64,000 nucleotides of DNA, taken from contig NZ_JAIXHL010000016.1 of NCBI RefSeq assembly GCF_030145815.1, positions 1 to 64,000 on the forward strand, in the 5' to 3' direction. The DNA is from Sphingomonas sp. Lineage in GTDB: Bacteria > Pseudomonadota > Alphaproteobacteria > Sphingomonadales > Sphingomonadaceae. Under the pieces are notes generated by a model. The model did not search any database. It saw only the letters and a list, made by a program, of their open reading frames with translations, and was not told where the DNA came from. Below, piece after piece: positions 33,988 through 42,673 of the stretch. The position numbers and the translations under genes were made by a program. The stretch's first letter is position 1. Each line of letters opens with the position of its first letter.

Positions 33988-34620
33988 ATGCGCATCGTCC
34001 TCGCCACCCTGCTCGCCGCAACCGCCATCGCCACGCCCCTCGTCGCGCAGCAAATGCCGGGGTCGAAGGACAAGGCCGCGATCACCGGCGGCAGCTACAC
34101 CGTCGACGCCAACCACACGCTGGTGAAGTGGGAGGTCAACCATTTCGGCTTCTCGCCGCTGTGGGGACTGTTCGGCCAGGTCACCGGCACGATGCAGCTC
34201 GACCCCAAGAACCCCGCCGCGTCCAAGGTCGACGTGACGATCCCCGTGTCGAAGATGGTGACCGGCGTCCCCGGCTTCACCGCACACCTGCTGCGCGACG
34301 GCAAGGATGGCGGCAAGCCCGACTTCTTCGGTTCGGCACCCGCTGACGCCAAGTTCGTGTCGACCCACGTCATGGTCGACGCCGATGGCGACGAGGCCAA
34401 GGTGCACGGCAACCTCACCCTCAACGGCATCACCAAGCCGGTGACGCTGGACGTCGATTTCTACGGCGCGGGCAAGGCGCCGGCGCAGATGGGCGGCAAG
34501 GAAAATGTCGGGTTCGAGGCTGAGGCGACGATCAAGCGCAGCGATTTCGGCCTTGGCTATGCCGTGCCTTTGGTCAGCGACGAGGTCGAACTGACCATCG
34601 CCGCCGCATTCCAGAAATAA
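33988..34620 (+). CDS. YceI-family periplasmic protein
   Basis: A 210-residue precursor: signal peptide 1-19 or so (ending near LVAQ), then the YceI lipocalin-like barrel with SYTVDANHTLVKWEVNHFGF and the typical VHGNLTLNGITKPVTLDVDF strand pair. The family binds isoprenoids such as ubiquinone precursors. The ATG at 33988 has GGAGA upstream; an earlier ATG would put charged residues before the signal peptide. Confidence 0.9.
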   Translation: MRIVLATLLAATAIATPLVAQQMPGSKDKAAITGGSYTVDANHTLVKWEVNHFGFSPLWGLFGQVTGTMQLDPKNPAASKVDVTIPVSKMVTGVPGFTAHLLRDGKDGGKPDFFGSAPADAKFVSTHVMVDADGDEAKVHGNLTLNGITKPVTLDVDFYGAGKAPAQMGGKENVGFEAEATIKRSDFGLGYAVPLVSDEVELTIAAAFQK

Positions 34621-34624
34621 GACT

Positions 34625-35020
34625 TCAGGCCGCGCGCCGAATTTTCGCAAAGCCTTCAAAGGTGGCGCGAACATTCGGCGACGCGGTCTCGAGCCGTTCG
34701 GCGATCTGCGCCAACAGCGCATCGCTGTCACTACCCGGCATGCGATGCGCCATCGCCCAGTCGCCAAATTCGCGCGCTGCAATTTCACGCCGCGACAGCG
34801 TTACGACCGCGCGGTGGCGCGTATCGCCGCCGATCCGCGCAAATGCGCGCTCGACCGCCTCGGCCGGCCCCTCCAGCACCTGCAGGAACCGCCGCCCATC
34901 GGCGTAGAGAAATCCAGTAACGCCATCGCGCTCGTTGTTCCGGCGAGAGACCGTCAGGATCTGCGCGACGTCGATCGGGGCGCAGTTGGCCGCACTGCTG
35001 ATGTACATGATTTGAAGCAT
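34625..35020 (-). CDS. Stand-alone BLUF blue-light sensor protein
   Basis: A 131-residue FAD-binding BLUF domain. Key residues match known sensors: Tyr6 in MYISS, Asn29 in SRRNNERDGVTG, Gln47 in RFLQVLEG, Trp88 and Met90 in FGDWAMA. There is no effector domain, so it must act through a partner protein, as PixD-type short BLUF proteins do. AGGACGA lies upstream of the ATG. It is convergent with yceI, four bases apart, and divergent from the leuA leader, so its promoter shares that region. Confidence 0.92.
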   Translation of the reverse strand: MLQIMYISSAANCAPIDVAQILTVSRRNNERDGVTGFLYADGRRFLQVLEGPAEAVERAFARIGGDTRHRAVVTLSRREIAAREFGDWAMAHRMPGSDSDALLAQIAERLETASPNVRATFEGFAKIRRAA

Positions 35021-35154
35021 TTTTTCGTCCTGTCCGGCCCCCGACTGATCCTATGCCGCTCAAATCTTTATAGAATGATATCGTCCGCACGGGATCGGGC
35101 CGCAGCATTACGTACTGGACATTTGTTGCGCGCCCGCGCTAAGCGCCGCGCATA

Positions 35155-35202
35155 ATGTTGCCGAACCGCAGCCTCCTCCTGCTTCGACTTACCCGCCCTT
35201 AG
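35155..35202 (+). CDS. leuA leader peptide (leucine attenuator)
   Basis: A 15-codon frame, [15 protein letters not shown], ending in TAG, lies 139 bases upstream of leuA. It carries five leucines in a six-codon window (CTC CTC CTG CTT CGA CTT) plus an early TTG. Ribosome stalling at such runs when charged tRNA-Leu is short is the classical control of leucine biosynthesis, and leader peptides of this kind precede leuA in alphaproteobacteria. Complementary segments follow immediately. No strong ribosome-binding site is visible. Confidence 0.75.
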   Translation: MLPNRSLLLLRLTRP

Positions 35203-35247
35203 GGCGTGGAGTCGCGTGGCCACGCGCCGCGCACACGGCCTAAGGGC
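35195..35247 (+). promoter_or_regulatory. Attenuator-like alternative structures upstream of leuA
   Basis: GCCCTTAGG (35195-35203), which includes the leader stop, is perfectly complementary to CCTAAGGGC (35239-35247). Between them lies the self-complementary CGCGTGGCCACGCG. A ribosome stalled on the Leu codons would cover the first segment and change the folding. No T-run follows, so which fold blocks leuA, and whether by transcription or translation, is open. Confidence 0.55.
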
Positions 35248-35293
35248 AGAGCAAAACCCCTCCCCGACCGTCCGTTTCGAAGCGAGAAGTCCC

Positions 35294-36958
35294 ATGTTGC
35301 GCGACCCCAGCGTCAAATACCGCCCCTTCCCCCAGGTCGATCTGCCCGATCGCCAATGGCCGAGCCGCACGATCACGCGCGCGCCGCGCTGGCTCTCGAC
35401 CGACCTGCGCGACGGTAATCAGGCGCTGATCGACCCGATGGATGCGGAAAAGAAGACCCGCTTCTTCGACCTGATCTGCCGCGTCGGGATCAAGGAGATC
35501 GAGGTCGGCTTCCCCAGCGCGGGCGCGACCGAATTCGACTTCATCTCCGGCCTCGTCCGCGACGGCCGCATTCCCGACGACGTGACGGTTCAGGTGCTCA
35601 CGCAGGCACGGCGCGACCTGATCGAGACCAGTTTCGAAAGCCTGCGCGGCGCGAAGCAGGCGATCGTGCATGTATATAACGCCGTTAGCCCGGCATGGCG
35701 GCGCATCGTGTTCGGCATGGAGCGCGATCAGGTCAAGGCGATCGCCACCGACGCCGCCCGCATGCTGCGCGACGGCGCGGCGGCCCAGCCCGACACCGAC
35801 TGGCAGTTCGAATATTCGCCGGAAACCTTCTCCACCGCCGAACTCGATTTCTCGATCGAGGTGTGCAGTGCGGTGATGGACGTGCTTCGCCCCACGCCCG
35901 AACGCCCGCTGATCCTCAACCTGCCCGCGACGGTCGAGGCAGCGACGCCCAACATCTATGCCGACCAGATCGAATATTTCTGCCGCCACATCCCGAACCG
36001 CGACAGCGTCGTCATCTCGCTGCACACGCATAACGACCGCGGCACCGGCGTCGCGGCGGCGGAGCTTGGCCTGATGGCCGGCGCCGACCGGGTCGAGGGC
36101 TGCCTGCTCGGCAATGGCGAGCGCACCGGCAATTGCGACCTCGTGACCGTCGCGATGAACATGTACACCCAAGGGGTCGATCCCGGCCTGACCTTCGACG
36201 ACATCGACGAAGTGGTGAAGACGGTCGAATACTGCACCAACATCCCCGTCCATCCGCGCACGCCCTATGCCGGCGACCTCGTCTTCACCGCTTTTTCGGG
36301 CAGCCACCAGGACGCGATCAAAAAGGGCTTTGCCGCGCAGGAAGCGCGCAACGACGACCTGTGGGAAGTGCCCTATCTCCCGATCGATCCCGCCGATCTC
36401 GGCCGCAGCTATGAAGCGGTCATCCGCGTCAACTCGCAGTCGGGCAAGGGCGGCGTCGCCTGGGTGCTGGAGCAGGACAAGGGGCTGAAGCTGCCCAAGC
36501 GGCTCCAGGCCGATTTCAGCCGCCATGTGCAGCGCATGGCCGACGAAACCAGCCGCGAACTCAACGCGCAGGATATCTGGGCAACCTTCCAGTCCGCCTA
36601 TCGCCTCGCCACGCCGCAGCGCTTCACCCTCGGCGCCTATGACGAAACCCGCGCATCCAACGGCGAGCGCATCTTCGCCGGCGCGATCGAGGTGGACGGC
36701 GTGTCGCGGTCGGTCAGCGGGCGCGGCAACGGCCTGATCTCCAGCGTCGTCGCCGCGATCCGCGACGGGTTCGGGGTCGATCTCGACATCGCCGACTATG
36801 CCGAACACGCGATCGGCCATGGCTCGACCGCCCAAGCCGCCGCCTATGTCGAATGCCGCACCGCCGACGGTCGAACCGTCTGGGGCGTCGGCATCGACGA
36901 GGACGTCGCCACCGCCAGCGTCCGCGCCGTACTCAGCGCCGCGAGCGCGCTGGCCTGA
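35294..36958 (+). CDS. leuA: 2-isopropylmalate synthase
   Basis: Condenses acetyl-CoA with 2-oxoisovalerate, the committed step of leucine synthesis, in the cytosol. The 554-residue long form has the TIM-barrel start [11 protein letters not shown] with the metal-binding Asp, the metal-ligand motif HTHNDRG, a linker, and the C-terminal leucine-sensing domain (from about 430) ending in a typical Ala-rich tail. The ATG at 35294 is chosen because family members start near [13 protein letters not shown]. Expression appears tied to the upstream leader peptide, and activity to leucine feedback. Confidence 0.95.
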   Translation: MLRDPSVKYRPFPQVDLPDRQWPSRTITRAPRWLSTDLRDGNQALIDPMDAEKKTRFFDLICRVGIKEIEVGFPSAGATEFDFISGLVRDGRIPDDVTVQVLTQARRDLIETSFESLRGAKQAIVHVYNAVSPAWRRIVFGMERDQVKAIATDAARMLRDGAAAQPDTDWQFEYSPETFSTAELDFSIEVCSAVMDVLRPTPERPLILNLPATVEAATPNIYADQIEYFCRHIPNRDSVVISLHTHNDRGTGVAAAELGLMAGADRVEGCLLGNGERTGNCDLVTVAMNMYTQGVDPGLTFDDIDEVVKTVEYCTNIPVHPRTPYAGDLVFTAFSGSHQDAIKKGFAAQEARNDDLWEVPYLPIDPADLGRSYEAVIRVNSQSGKGGVAWVLEQDKGLKLPKRLQADFSRHVQRMADETSRELNAQDIWATFQSAYRLATPQRFTLGAYDETRASNGERIFAGAIEVDGVSRSVSGRGNGLISSVVAAIRDGFGVDLDIADYAEHAIGHGSTAQAAAYVECRTADGRTVWGVGIDEDVATASVRAVLSAASALA

Positions 36959-36963
36959 ATTGC

Positions 36964-37047
36964 CGTCGCCCCGGCGCAGGCCGGGGCCGCCAAGTTTTTC
37001 AGGGATGCCCGCACCACAGGGCGGCCCCGGCCTCCGCCGGGGCGACG
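36964..37047. repeat. Paired palindromic repeat between leuA and argJ
   Basis: The same element as at 4627-4707: GCCCCGGC-GCAG-GCCGGGGC, a spacer of about 40 bases, and GCCCCGGC-CTCC-GCCGGGGC, with outer CGTCGCC/GGCGACG ends inverted. Here it is intergenic. It ends 20 bases before argJ and may terminate leuA transcription or stabilise message ends. Confidence 0.85.
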
Positions 37048-37067
37048 AAAGGAATAGAGGAACTGCA

Positions 37068-38291
37068 ATGAATCGCTCCCCGCTCGCCCCCGCCGCCTTC
37101 CCATCACTTCCGGCAATCCCCGGCGTCACCCTCCGCGTCGCCCGCGCGCACTACAAGCAATGGGACCGCTGCGACCTCACCTTCGTGACGCTGGACGAGG
37201 GCACGGCGGTCGCGGGCGTCACCACCACCAGCAAATGCCCCTCACCCGAAGTCGAATGGTGCCGCGACGCGCTCCCGCTCGGCAAGGCCCGCGCGCTGGT
37301 GGTCAATGCCGGGAACAGCAATGCCTTCACGGGCAATCGCGGACGCGCTGCGGTCGAGGCAATCGCTGCGCGGGTCGCGGGGCATCTGAACTGCCAGCCC
37401 TCGGACGTGTTCGTCTCCTCCACCGGTGTGATCGGCGTCCCCCTCCCGATCGACAAGGCCGAAGCCGGCCTCGACGCCGCCTTCACCGCCGAACCGTGCA
37501 ACTGGGAGGATGCCGCCAACACCATCGGCACCACCGACACCTTCGCCAAGGGCGCGATGACCTCTGCCATCGTCGATGGCCGCACGGTCAACCTGGTCGG
37601 CATCATAAAGGGTTCGGGAATGATCGCTCCCGACATGGCGACGATGCTCGGCTACATCTTCACCGACGCCGCCGTCGATCCCGCCTTCCTCCAGCGCGCG
37701 TTGTCCGACGCCAACCGCAAGAGCTTCTCCTGCATCACCGTCGACAGCGACACCTCGACCAGCGACACCGTCCTCGCCTTCGCCACCGGCGCGGCGGGCA
37801 ATGCGCCGCTCACCGATGACGACAGCGACGGCGCCGACGCCTTCCGCGCCGCGCTCGCCGAGCTGTGTCTCCAGCTCGCCCATCTCGTCGTCCGCGACGG
37901 TGAGGGCGCGTCGAAGTTCATCCGCATCGATGTCGAAGGCGCCGAAAGCGACGCCAGCGCGCACCGCATCGCACTCAGCATCGCCAACTCGCCGCTGGTA
38001 AAGACTGCCATCGCGGGCGAGGATGCCAATTGGGGCCGCATCGTCATGGCCGTCGGCAAGGCCGGCGAACCCGCCGACCGCGACACGCTCGCCATCACCT
38101 TCGGCGGCGTGCAGGTCGCGTCAGCCGGCCTCGCGGTCGAAGGCTATGACGAAACCCCCGTCGCCGCGCATCTCAAGGGCCACGAGATCGAAATTGGCGT
38201 CGACCTCGGCCTCGGTGAAGGCCGCGCCACGGTGTGGACCTGCGACCTGACCCATGGTTACATCTCGATCAACGCGGACTATCGGAGCTAG
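37068..38291 (+). CDS. argJ: Bifunctional glutamate N-acetyltransferase / ornithine acetyltransferase
   Basis: Recycles the acetyl group from N-acetylornithine to glutamate in arginine synthesis. The 407-residue precursor self-cleaves before the Thr in KGSGMIAPDMATML, which becomes the nucleophile; the NTSTSD-like block DSDTSTSDT and the ANWGRI motif are present. The ATG at 37068 has GAGGA upstream; the open frame before it is the repeat. Its stop shares CTAG with the convergent gene, so there is no space between them. Confidence 0.94.
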   Translation: MNRSPLAPAAFPSLPAIPGVTLRVARAHYKQWDRCDLTFVTLDEGTAVAGVTTTSKCPSPEVEWCRDALPLGKARALVVNAGNSNAFTGNRGRAAVEAIAARVAGHLNCQPSDVFVSSTGVIGVPLPIDKAEAGLDAAFTAEPCNWEDAANTIGTTDTFAKGAMTSAIVDGRTVNLVGIIKGSGMIAPDMATMLGYIFTDAAVDPAFLQRALSDANRKSFSCITVDSDTSTSDTVLAFATGAAGNAPLTDDDSDGADAFRAALAELCLQLAHLVVRDGEGASKFIRIDVEGAESDASAHRIALSIANSPLVKTAIAGEDANWGRIVMAVGKAGEPADRDTLAITFGGVQVASAGLAVEGYDETPVAAHLKGHEIEIGVDLGLGEGRATVWTCDLTHGYISINADYRS

Positions 38292-38887
38292 TATTTCTGG
38301 CGGACCAAAAGGTCGGGCCCGGCATAACCCTCGACCTTGTGGAGAAGTCGGACTTTGATCACCTGATCGACAATCATGCCGCGCTGGGACATCCCGAAAT
38401 GGCCGTATTCCCCCGCACGCACAGTCTTCCGTCCGATCCACTCGACTTCGAAAACACGCGTAGCGCCCGAATCGTCTGATGAGAGGGCGCGTCGCGTATC
38501 ACCGCGATACGTGGTCTTTTCATCGAAGGAGGGCCATATCCGTTCCTGCGGTTGCAGATATGGTGGCCCTGCTGGTGCCCCTTCTATGAAAAGTTGCCCT
38601 TCAAACTCGTCAAAATAGACGCCGGTAAACCGCTGAACCAGTCCAAAGTCGAAGCAGTTTCGTTCGGGAACAGAACGACCGATCCGGCTGCCGTCCGGCT
38701 GAACCTCATCCGGCAGAGCACACCTCCGATAGGGATCGTACCCCTCGACAACTCGGATCGCGGCGTCCCAAGCCAAAGAGACGGGGCGCGGCGCGTGACC
38801 GGACATCGTCCATTCGTCGAGCCCCCAATAAGCGAGTGGGATCGCGAGTAGCGTTACTACGCCGCCCGCGATCCAACTCCTTCTCAC
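38288..38887 (-). CDS. Membrane-anchored hypothetical protein coupled to trxA
   Basis: A 199-residue protein with an N-terminal signal anchor (MRRSWIAGGVVTLLAIPLAYWGL) and an extracytoplasmic part with two Cys (RRCALP, RNCFDF). No family recognised. The GTG at 38887 overlaps the trxA stop by four bases; an ATG six codons upstream inside trxA is possible. Being read right after thioredoxin, it might depend on redox partners, but that is only positional inference. Confidence 0.65.
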   Translation of the reverse strand: MRRSWIAGGVVTLLAIPLAYWGLDEWTMSGHAPRPVSLAWDAAIRVVEGYDPYRRCALPDEVQPDGSRIGRSVPERNCFDFGLVQRFTGVYFDEFEGQLFIEGAPAGPPYLQPQERIWPSFDEKTTYRGDTRRALSSDDSGATRVFEVEWIGRKTVRAGEYGHFGMSQRGMIVDQVIKVRLLHKVEGYAGPDLLVRQKY

Positions 38888-39210
38888 ACCACGCTCTCGA
38901 TCCATGCCTTCAGCTTGGACTTCGTATTGATGTCCTGAATCCCCACCTGCTGCGCGACCTTCTGCCCGTCCTTGTAGACGAACAGCGTCGGGATGCCGCG
39001 AATGCCCAGCTGGCCCGGCGTGTCGGGATTTTCCTCGATGTTCAGCTTGGTGATCGTGACCTTGTCCGCCAGTTCCTCGGCCAGCTCTTCCAGGCTCGGG
39101 CCGATGATCTTGCACGGGCCGCACCATTCCGCCCAGAAATCCACGATCACGGGCTTGTCGGACTGCAGCACGTCGGTTGCAAAGCTCTCGTCGGTAACGG
39201 CCTTCGCCAT
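38884..39210 (-). CDS. trxA: Thioredoxin
   Basis: A 108-residue thioredoxin with the active site WCGPC (Cys30, Cys33) and the cis-Pro loop GIRGIPTLFVYKDG. Cytosolic protein disulfide reductase serving ribonucleotide reductase and peroxiredoxins; a peroxiredoxin is encoded at 60781. GGAGA precedes the ATG. It lies downstream of addA with 50 bases between, as in many alphaproteobacteria. Confidence 0.96.
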   Translation of the reverse strand: MAKAVTDESFATDVLQSDKPVIVDFWAEWCGPCKIIGPSLEELAEELADKVTITKLNIEENPDTPGQLGIRGIPTLFVYKDGQKVAQQVGIQDINTKSKLKAWIESVV

Positions 39211-39262
39211 GTCTCAAATCTCCTGTCTGTTGCTGCCTAACTAGGGTCGGCAGCCGCGCGTC

Positions 39263-42200
39263 TCAAGCATCGAGTGGCAAGCTTTGTTCGCCGCCCGCGA
39301 AGCCCGGCTTGTGCGCCGCGACCAGATCGGCGGGCAGTTCGAACAGCACAGGCCCCGCCGTATAGAGCAGTCCCGCGACCACCTCGCGCCCCGGAAAGAT
39401 CACCTCCAGCGCCGCGACATAGGCCGCCATCTGCCGCACATGATAGGGCGGCACATCGCCGAGCGTCCCCGGCGCGCGCCGCCCGGTCTTGAAATCCACC
39501 ACCAGCACGCGATCGTCCGTCACCAGCAGCCGGTCGGCAGTCCCGGAAACGACATGCCCCCCGCCCACGACCGCCGCGACCGGGGCTTCGGCCAGCGCTT
39601 CCGGCCCGAACAATTCGGCAAAGCGCGGCTCGGCCAGCACCCCCAGCGCCGCACGCGCCAGCTCCGCCCGCTCACCCGCATCCTCAACGCCGCCAGCGCC
39701 CGCCAGCCAGCGCTCGGCCACTTCCGCGCGCCGCTCGGCAGCGACCACAGGCAGCCGCTCCAGCAACGCATGGATCAACCGCCCGCGCTCCGCCGCCGCA
39801 CGCAGCGCCGCAGCCGGCGGCGGATCGGCGACCAGATCCTCACCCAGCGATGACGGCGCCAAGGGTCGCGGCGGCCGCGCCTCGACCGGAGCCGCCCGCC
39901 GCGCCCATTCGGGCACTGCTCCCGCCGCCTCGCCAGCCTCCGCCACAACCGCCTTGCGCGGCACCGCACGCGTGGGCGCAATCCCGGTGAAGCTCCGCTC
40001 GCCCTCGCCCGCTTCGACACCCAGCGCATCCAGACCCGCCGCCGCCGCCGTGTACCAGCTCAACGCCGGCGGCTCGCCCTTCGCCTTTGGCCCCAGCGCG
40101 CCCGCGATCACCAACCGCTCCTCCGCCCGCGTCGCCGCAACGTAGAACAGCCGCCAATGCTCCTCCAGCTCGCGCGCCTCGGCAGCGCTCACCGCATCAT
40201 CGACCGGCCCGCCACGCTCGGCCTTGCCCGGGCGGAACACCGGGAGCTTGAACCCCTCGCCCTCCGGCTCCCACTCGACAAAATCCCCGCGATTCCCCGC
40301 CACCGGATCGGCGGTCGCATCGGCCAGGATTACCAGCGGCGCCTGCAACCCTTTCGCCCCATGCGCGGTCATCACCCGCACCGCCGCCTGCGGTTGCGCC
40401 GCATCGCGCACGATCTCGACATCGCCCCGGTCGAACCAGTCAAGGAAGCGCTGCAGCGTCGGCGTCGCTACCCCCTCGAACCCCAAGGCCGCTGTCAGCA
40501 ATTCTTCGATCGGATCAAGCGCTTCGGCGCCCAGCCGGTGGAGCAGCTTGCGCCGCCCGTCCATCGGCCCGGTCAGGATTGCCTCCAGAAACCGGTGCGG
40601 CGTCATGAAATCCGCCCGCGCGAGCAGTCCGAACAGCGGCTCCAGCCGCTCCGGCGTCTGGGTCGCGCGCAAATGCCGCCACAGGCTTCCACGCTCGCGC
40701 ATCGCGGCGACCATCAGTTCATCCTGCGTCCACCCGATCAGCGGCGACACCAGCAAAGCCGCCAGCGACAGGTCATCGTCCGGCTGCAACGCAAACCGCA
40801 CCGCCGCGAGCAGATCCTGCACCGCCAGCGGCGCATTCAGCCGCAGCCGGTCGACCCCCGCCACCGGCACCCCCTCGGCATAGAGCCGTGCGACGATCAG
40901 CCCGGCCAGCTCACCGCGCCGCCGCACCAGGATCATCACATCCTCGGGCCGCAGCATGCGCCCCTTGCTCTCCAGCTCCAGCGTGCCGATCCAATCCCGG
41001 ATCTGCCCCGCGATCCGGTTGGCCAGCTCGCGCGTCGCGTCGTCGATCCAGCCTTCCTCATCCTCCGGGTCGCCGCCCGTCACTACCGGCGGCCACAACG
41101 TCGCCGTCCCCGGCCCTTCGACCCGGCTGGCATGGGGCTCGGGCTCGGCAAATTCACCCATGCCCGGCGGCGGCAGCGCGCCAATCGCCGCATCGACAAA
41201 CTCCAGCACCGGCGCGGTCGAACGGAAGCTGTGCACCAGCGACAGCGTATCCAGCGCGCCCGCCGCGCGCGTATCGAAATGCTGCTGCGCCGCGCGGAAA
41301 TTGACCGGGTCGGTCCCCTGAAAGCCAAAGATCGCCTGCTTGTAATCCCCGACCGCGAAGATCGTCCGCACCTCCTCGCCATGCGCGCCTTCGCCGGCAA
41401 AGAACTCGTCGGCCAGCGCGCGCACGATCCGCCACTGGTTGACGTTCGTGTCCTGCGCCTCGTCGATCAGGACATGGCTGGTCGCCTGATCCAGCTTGTA
41501 GCGGATCCAGTCACCCATCCCGTCCTGCTCAAGCAGCGCGACCGCCTTCCCGATCAGATCGTCGAAATCGACCGCCCCCGCCCGCCGCTTGGCCGCCGTG
41601 TAGGTCGCGGCATATTCCCGCCCGGCCTCCAGCCCCTGCGCCAGGCAATCAACATAGCCCGCCCGCGCCACCATGCCCTGCACCGCGATGCACGCCTCGC
41701 CCAGCGCGATCAGCAGGTCTTCATAATGCGGCTCGATCGCCGCCAGCTTCGCCGAAACCTTGCGCGGCTCGTCCTTCCCGGTCAGCGCCAGCTTGCGCAG
41801 ATCACTCAGCCCCGCGACCCGCTCCACCGGGTCCGCCGCGATCCACGCCCGCGCCACTCCGGCATCGCGCGTGCCGGTCGCGGTCCCCCACGCCTCGTTC
41901 GCATCGGCAATCCGCGCCAGCCCGTCCACGTAGAACGCATCGTCGCTGCACCACTCCGCCGCCGCAGCAGCGACATCTCCGGAAGGCAGATCGAACGCCC
42001 GCCGCAACCACGGCTGGATCCCGCTCGGCATCGCCGCCATCGCCTCGGGTGCCCGCGCGCAGGCGCTTAGAAACGCCTCGGCCTTGCCCTCGCCCAGCCG
42101 CAGGCTCAGCGCCCCGACCGCATCGATCACCCATCCGCGCCCCTCGCGCTCGGCGGTGACCAGCATCTCCGCCAGCGCCTCGCGCGCCAGCGCCGATTCC

Positions 42201-42673
42201 TCGCGCGCCTCCAGCGGCCGGAACCCCGGCGTCAGCCCGGCCTCGACCGGAAACGCCGACAGCAAGGTCTGGCAGAAACTATGGATCGTCTGGATGCGCA
42301 GCCCCCCGCCCGGTGCATCCAGCACCTTGGCGAACAAGGTCCGCGCCAGCGCAATCTGCGCATCGTCGGCCGGCTCGCCCAGCGCCTCCAGATCGGCGAA
42401 CAGCTCGGTCCGCTTCGCCCGCACCCAATAGGCCAGCCGCCCGCTCACCCGCGCCGCCATCTCCGCCGCGCCCGCCTTGGTAAAGGTCAGGCACAGGATC
42501 GCGCCGGGATCGACCCCGCGCAGCAACAGGCGAAACACGCGGGCGGCCAGCACCTGCGTCTTCCCCGTCCCCGCGCTCGCCGACAGCCACACGCTCGCCT
42601 CCGGCTGCGACGCCGCCCCCTGGCTCCCCGCGAGCGGCGGAAGTGCGGAGATATTAGCGCCGCTCACGGCCAT
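39263..42673 (-). CDS. addA: Double-strand break repair helicase AddA
   Basis: UvrD-like helicase plus nuclease subunit of the AddAB complex, the alphaproteobacterial counterpart of RecBCD. The 1136 residues hold Walker A SASAGTGKT (Lys38), motif II DEAQDTN (about 403), and a C-terminal PD-(D/E)XK nuclease with VVDFKTGRR (about 1058). The start overlaps addB by 20 bases. The two subunits load RecA after resecting double-strand ends. Confidence 0.95.
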   Translation of the reverse strand: MAVSGANISALPPLAGSQGAASQPEASVWLSASAGTGKTQVLAARVFRLLLRGVDPGAILCLTFTKAGAAEMAARVSGRLAYWVRAKRTELFADLEALGEPADDAQIALARTLFAKVLDAPGGGLRIQTIHSFCQTLLSAFPVEAGLTPGFRPLEAREESALAREALAEMLVTAEREGRGWVIDAVGALSLRLGEGKAEAFLSACARAPEAMAAMPSGIQPWLRRAFDLPSGDVAAAAAEWCSDDAFYVDGLARIADANEAWGTATGTRDAGVARAWIAADPVERVAGLSDLRKLALTGKDEPRKVSAKLAAIEPHYEDLLIALGEACIAVQGMVARAGYVDCLAQGLEAGREYAATYTAAKRRAGAVDFDDLIGKAVALLEQDGMGDWIRYKLDQATSHVLIDEAQDTNVNQWRIVRALADEFFAGEGAHGEEVRTIFAVGDYKQAIFGFQGTDPVNFRAAQQHFDTRAAGALDTLSLVHSFRSTAPVLEFVDAAIGALPPPGMGEFAEPEPHASRVEGPGTATLWPPVVTGGDPEDEEGWIDDATRELANRIAGQIRDWIGTLELESKGRMLRPEDVMILVRRRGELAGLIVARLYAEGVPVAGVDRLRLNAPLAVQDLLAAVRFALQPDDDLSLAALLVSPLIGWTQDELMVAAMRERGSLWRHLRATQTPERLEPLFGLLARADFMTPHRFLEAILTGPMDGRRKLLHRLGAEALDPIEELLTAALGFEGVATPTLQRFLDWFDRGDVEIVRDAAQPQAAVRVMTAHGAKGLQAPLVILADATADPVAGNRGDFVEWEPEGEGFKLPVFRPGKAERGGPVDDAVSAAEARELEEHWRLFYVAATRAEERLVIAGALGPKAKGEPPALSWYTAAAAGLDALGVEAGEGERSFTGIAPTRAVPRKAVVAEAGEAAGAVPEWARRAAPVEARPPRPLAPSSLGEDLVADPPPAAALRAAAERGRLIHALLERLPVVAAERRAEVAERWLAGAGGVEDAGERAELARAALGVLAEPRFAELFGPEALAEAPVAAVVGGGHVVSGTADRLLVTDDRVLVVDFKTGRRAPGTLGDVPPYHVRQMAAYVAALEVIFPGREVVAGLLYTAGPVLFELPADLVAAHKPGFAGGEQSLPLDA

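Noticed and set aside
35240..37129. A 629-codon minus-strand open frame
   Set aside because: Antisense of leuA and the repeat; no domain or start signal.
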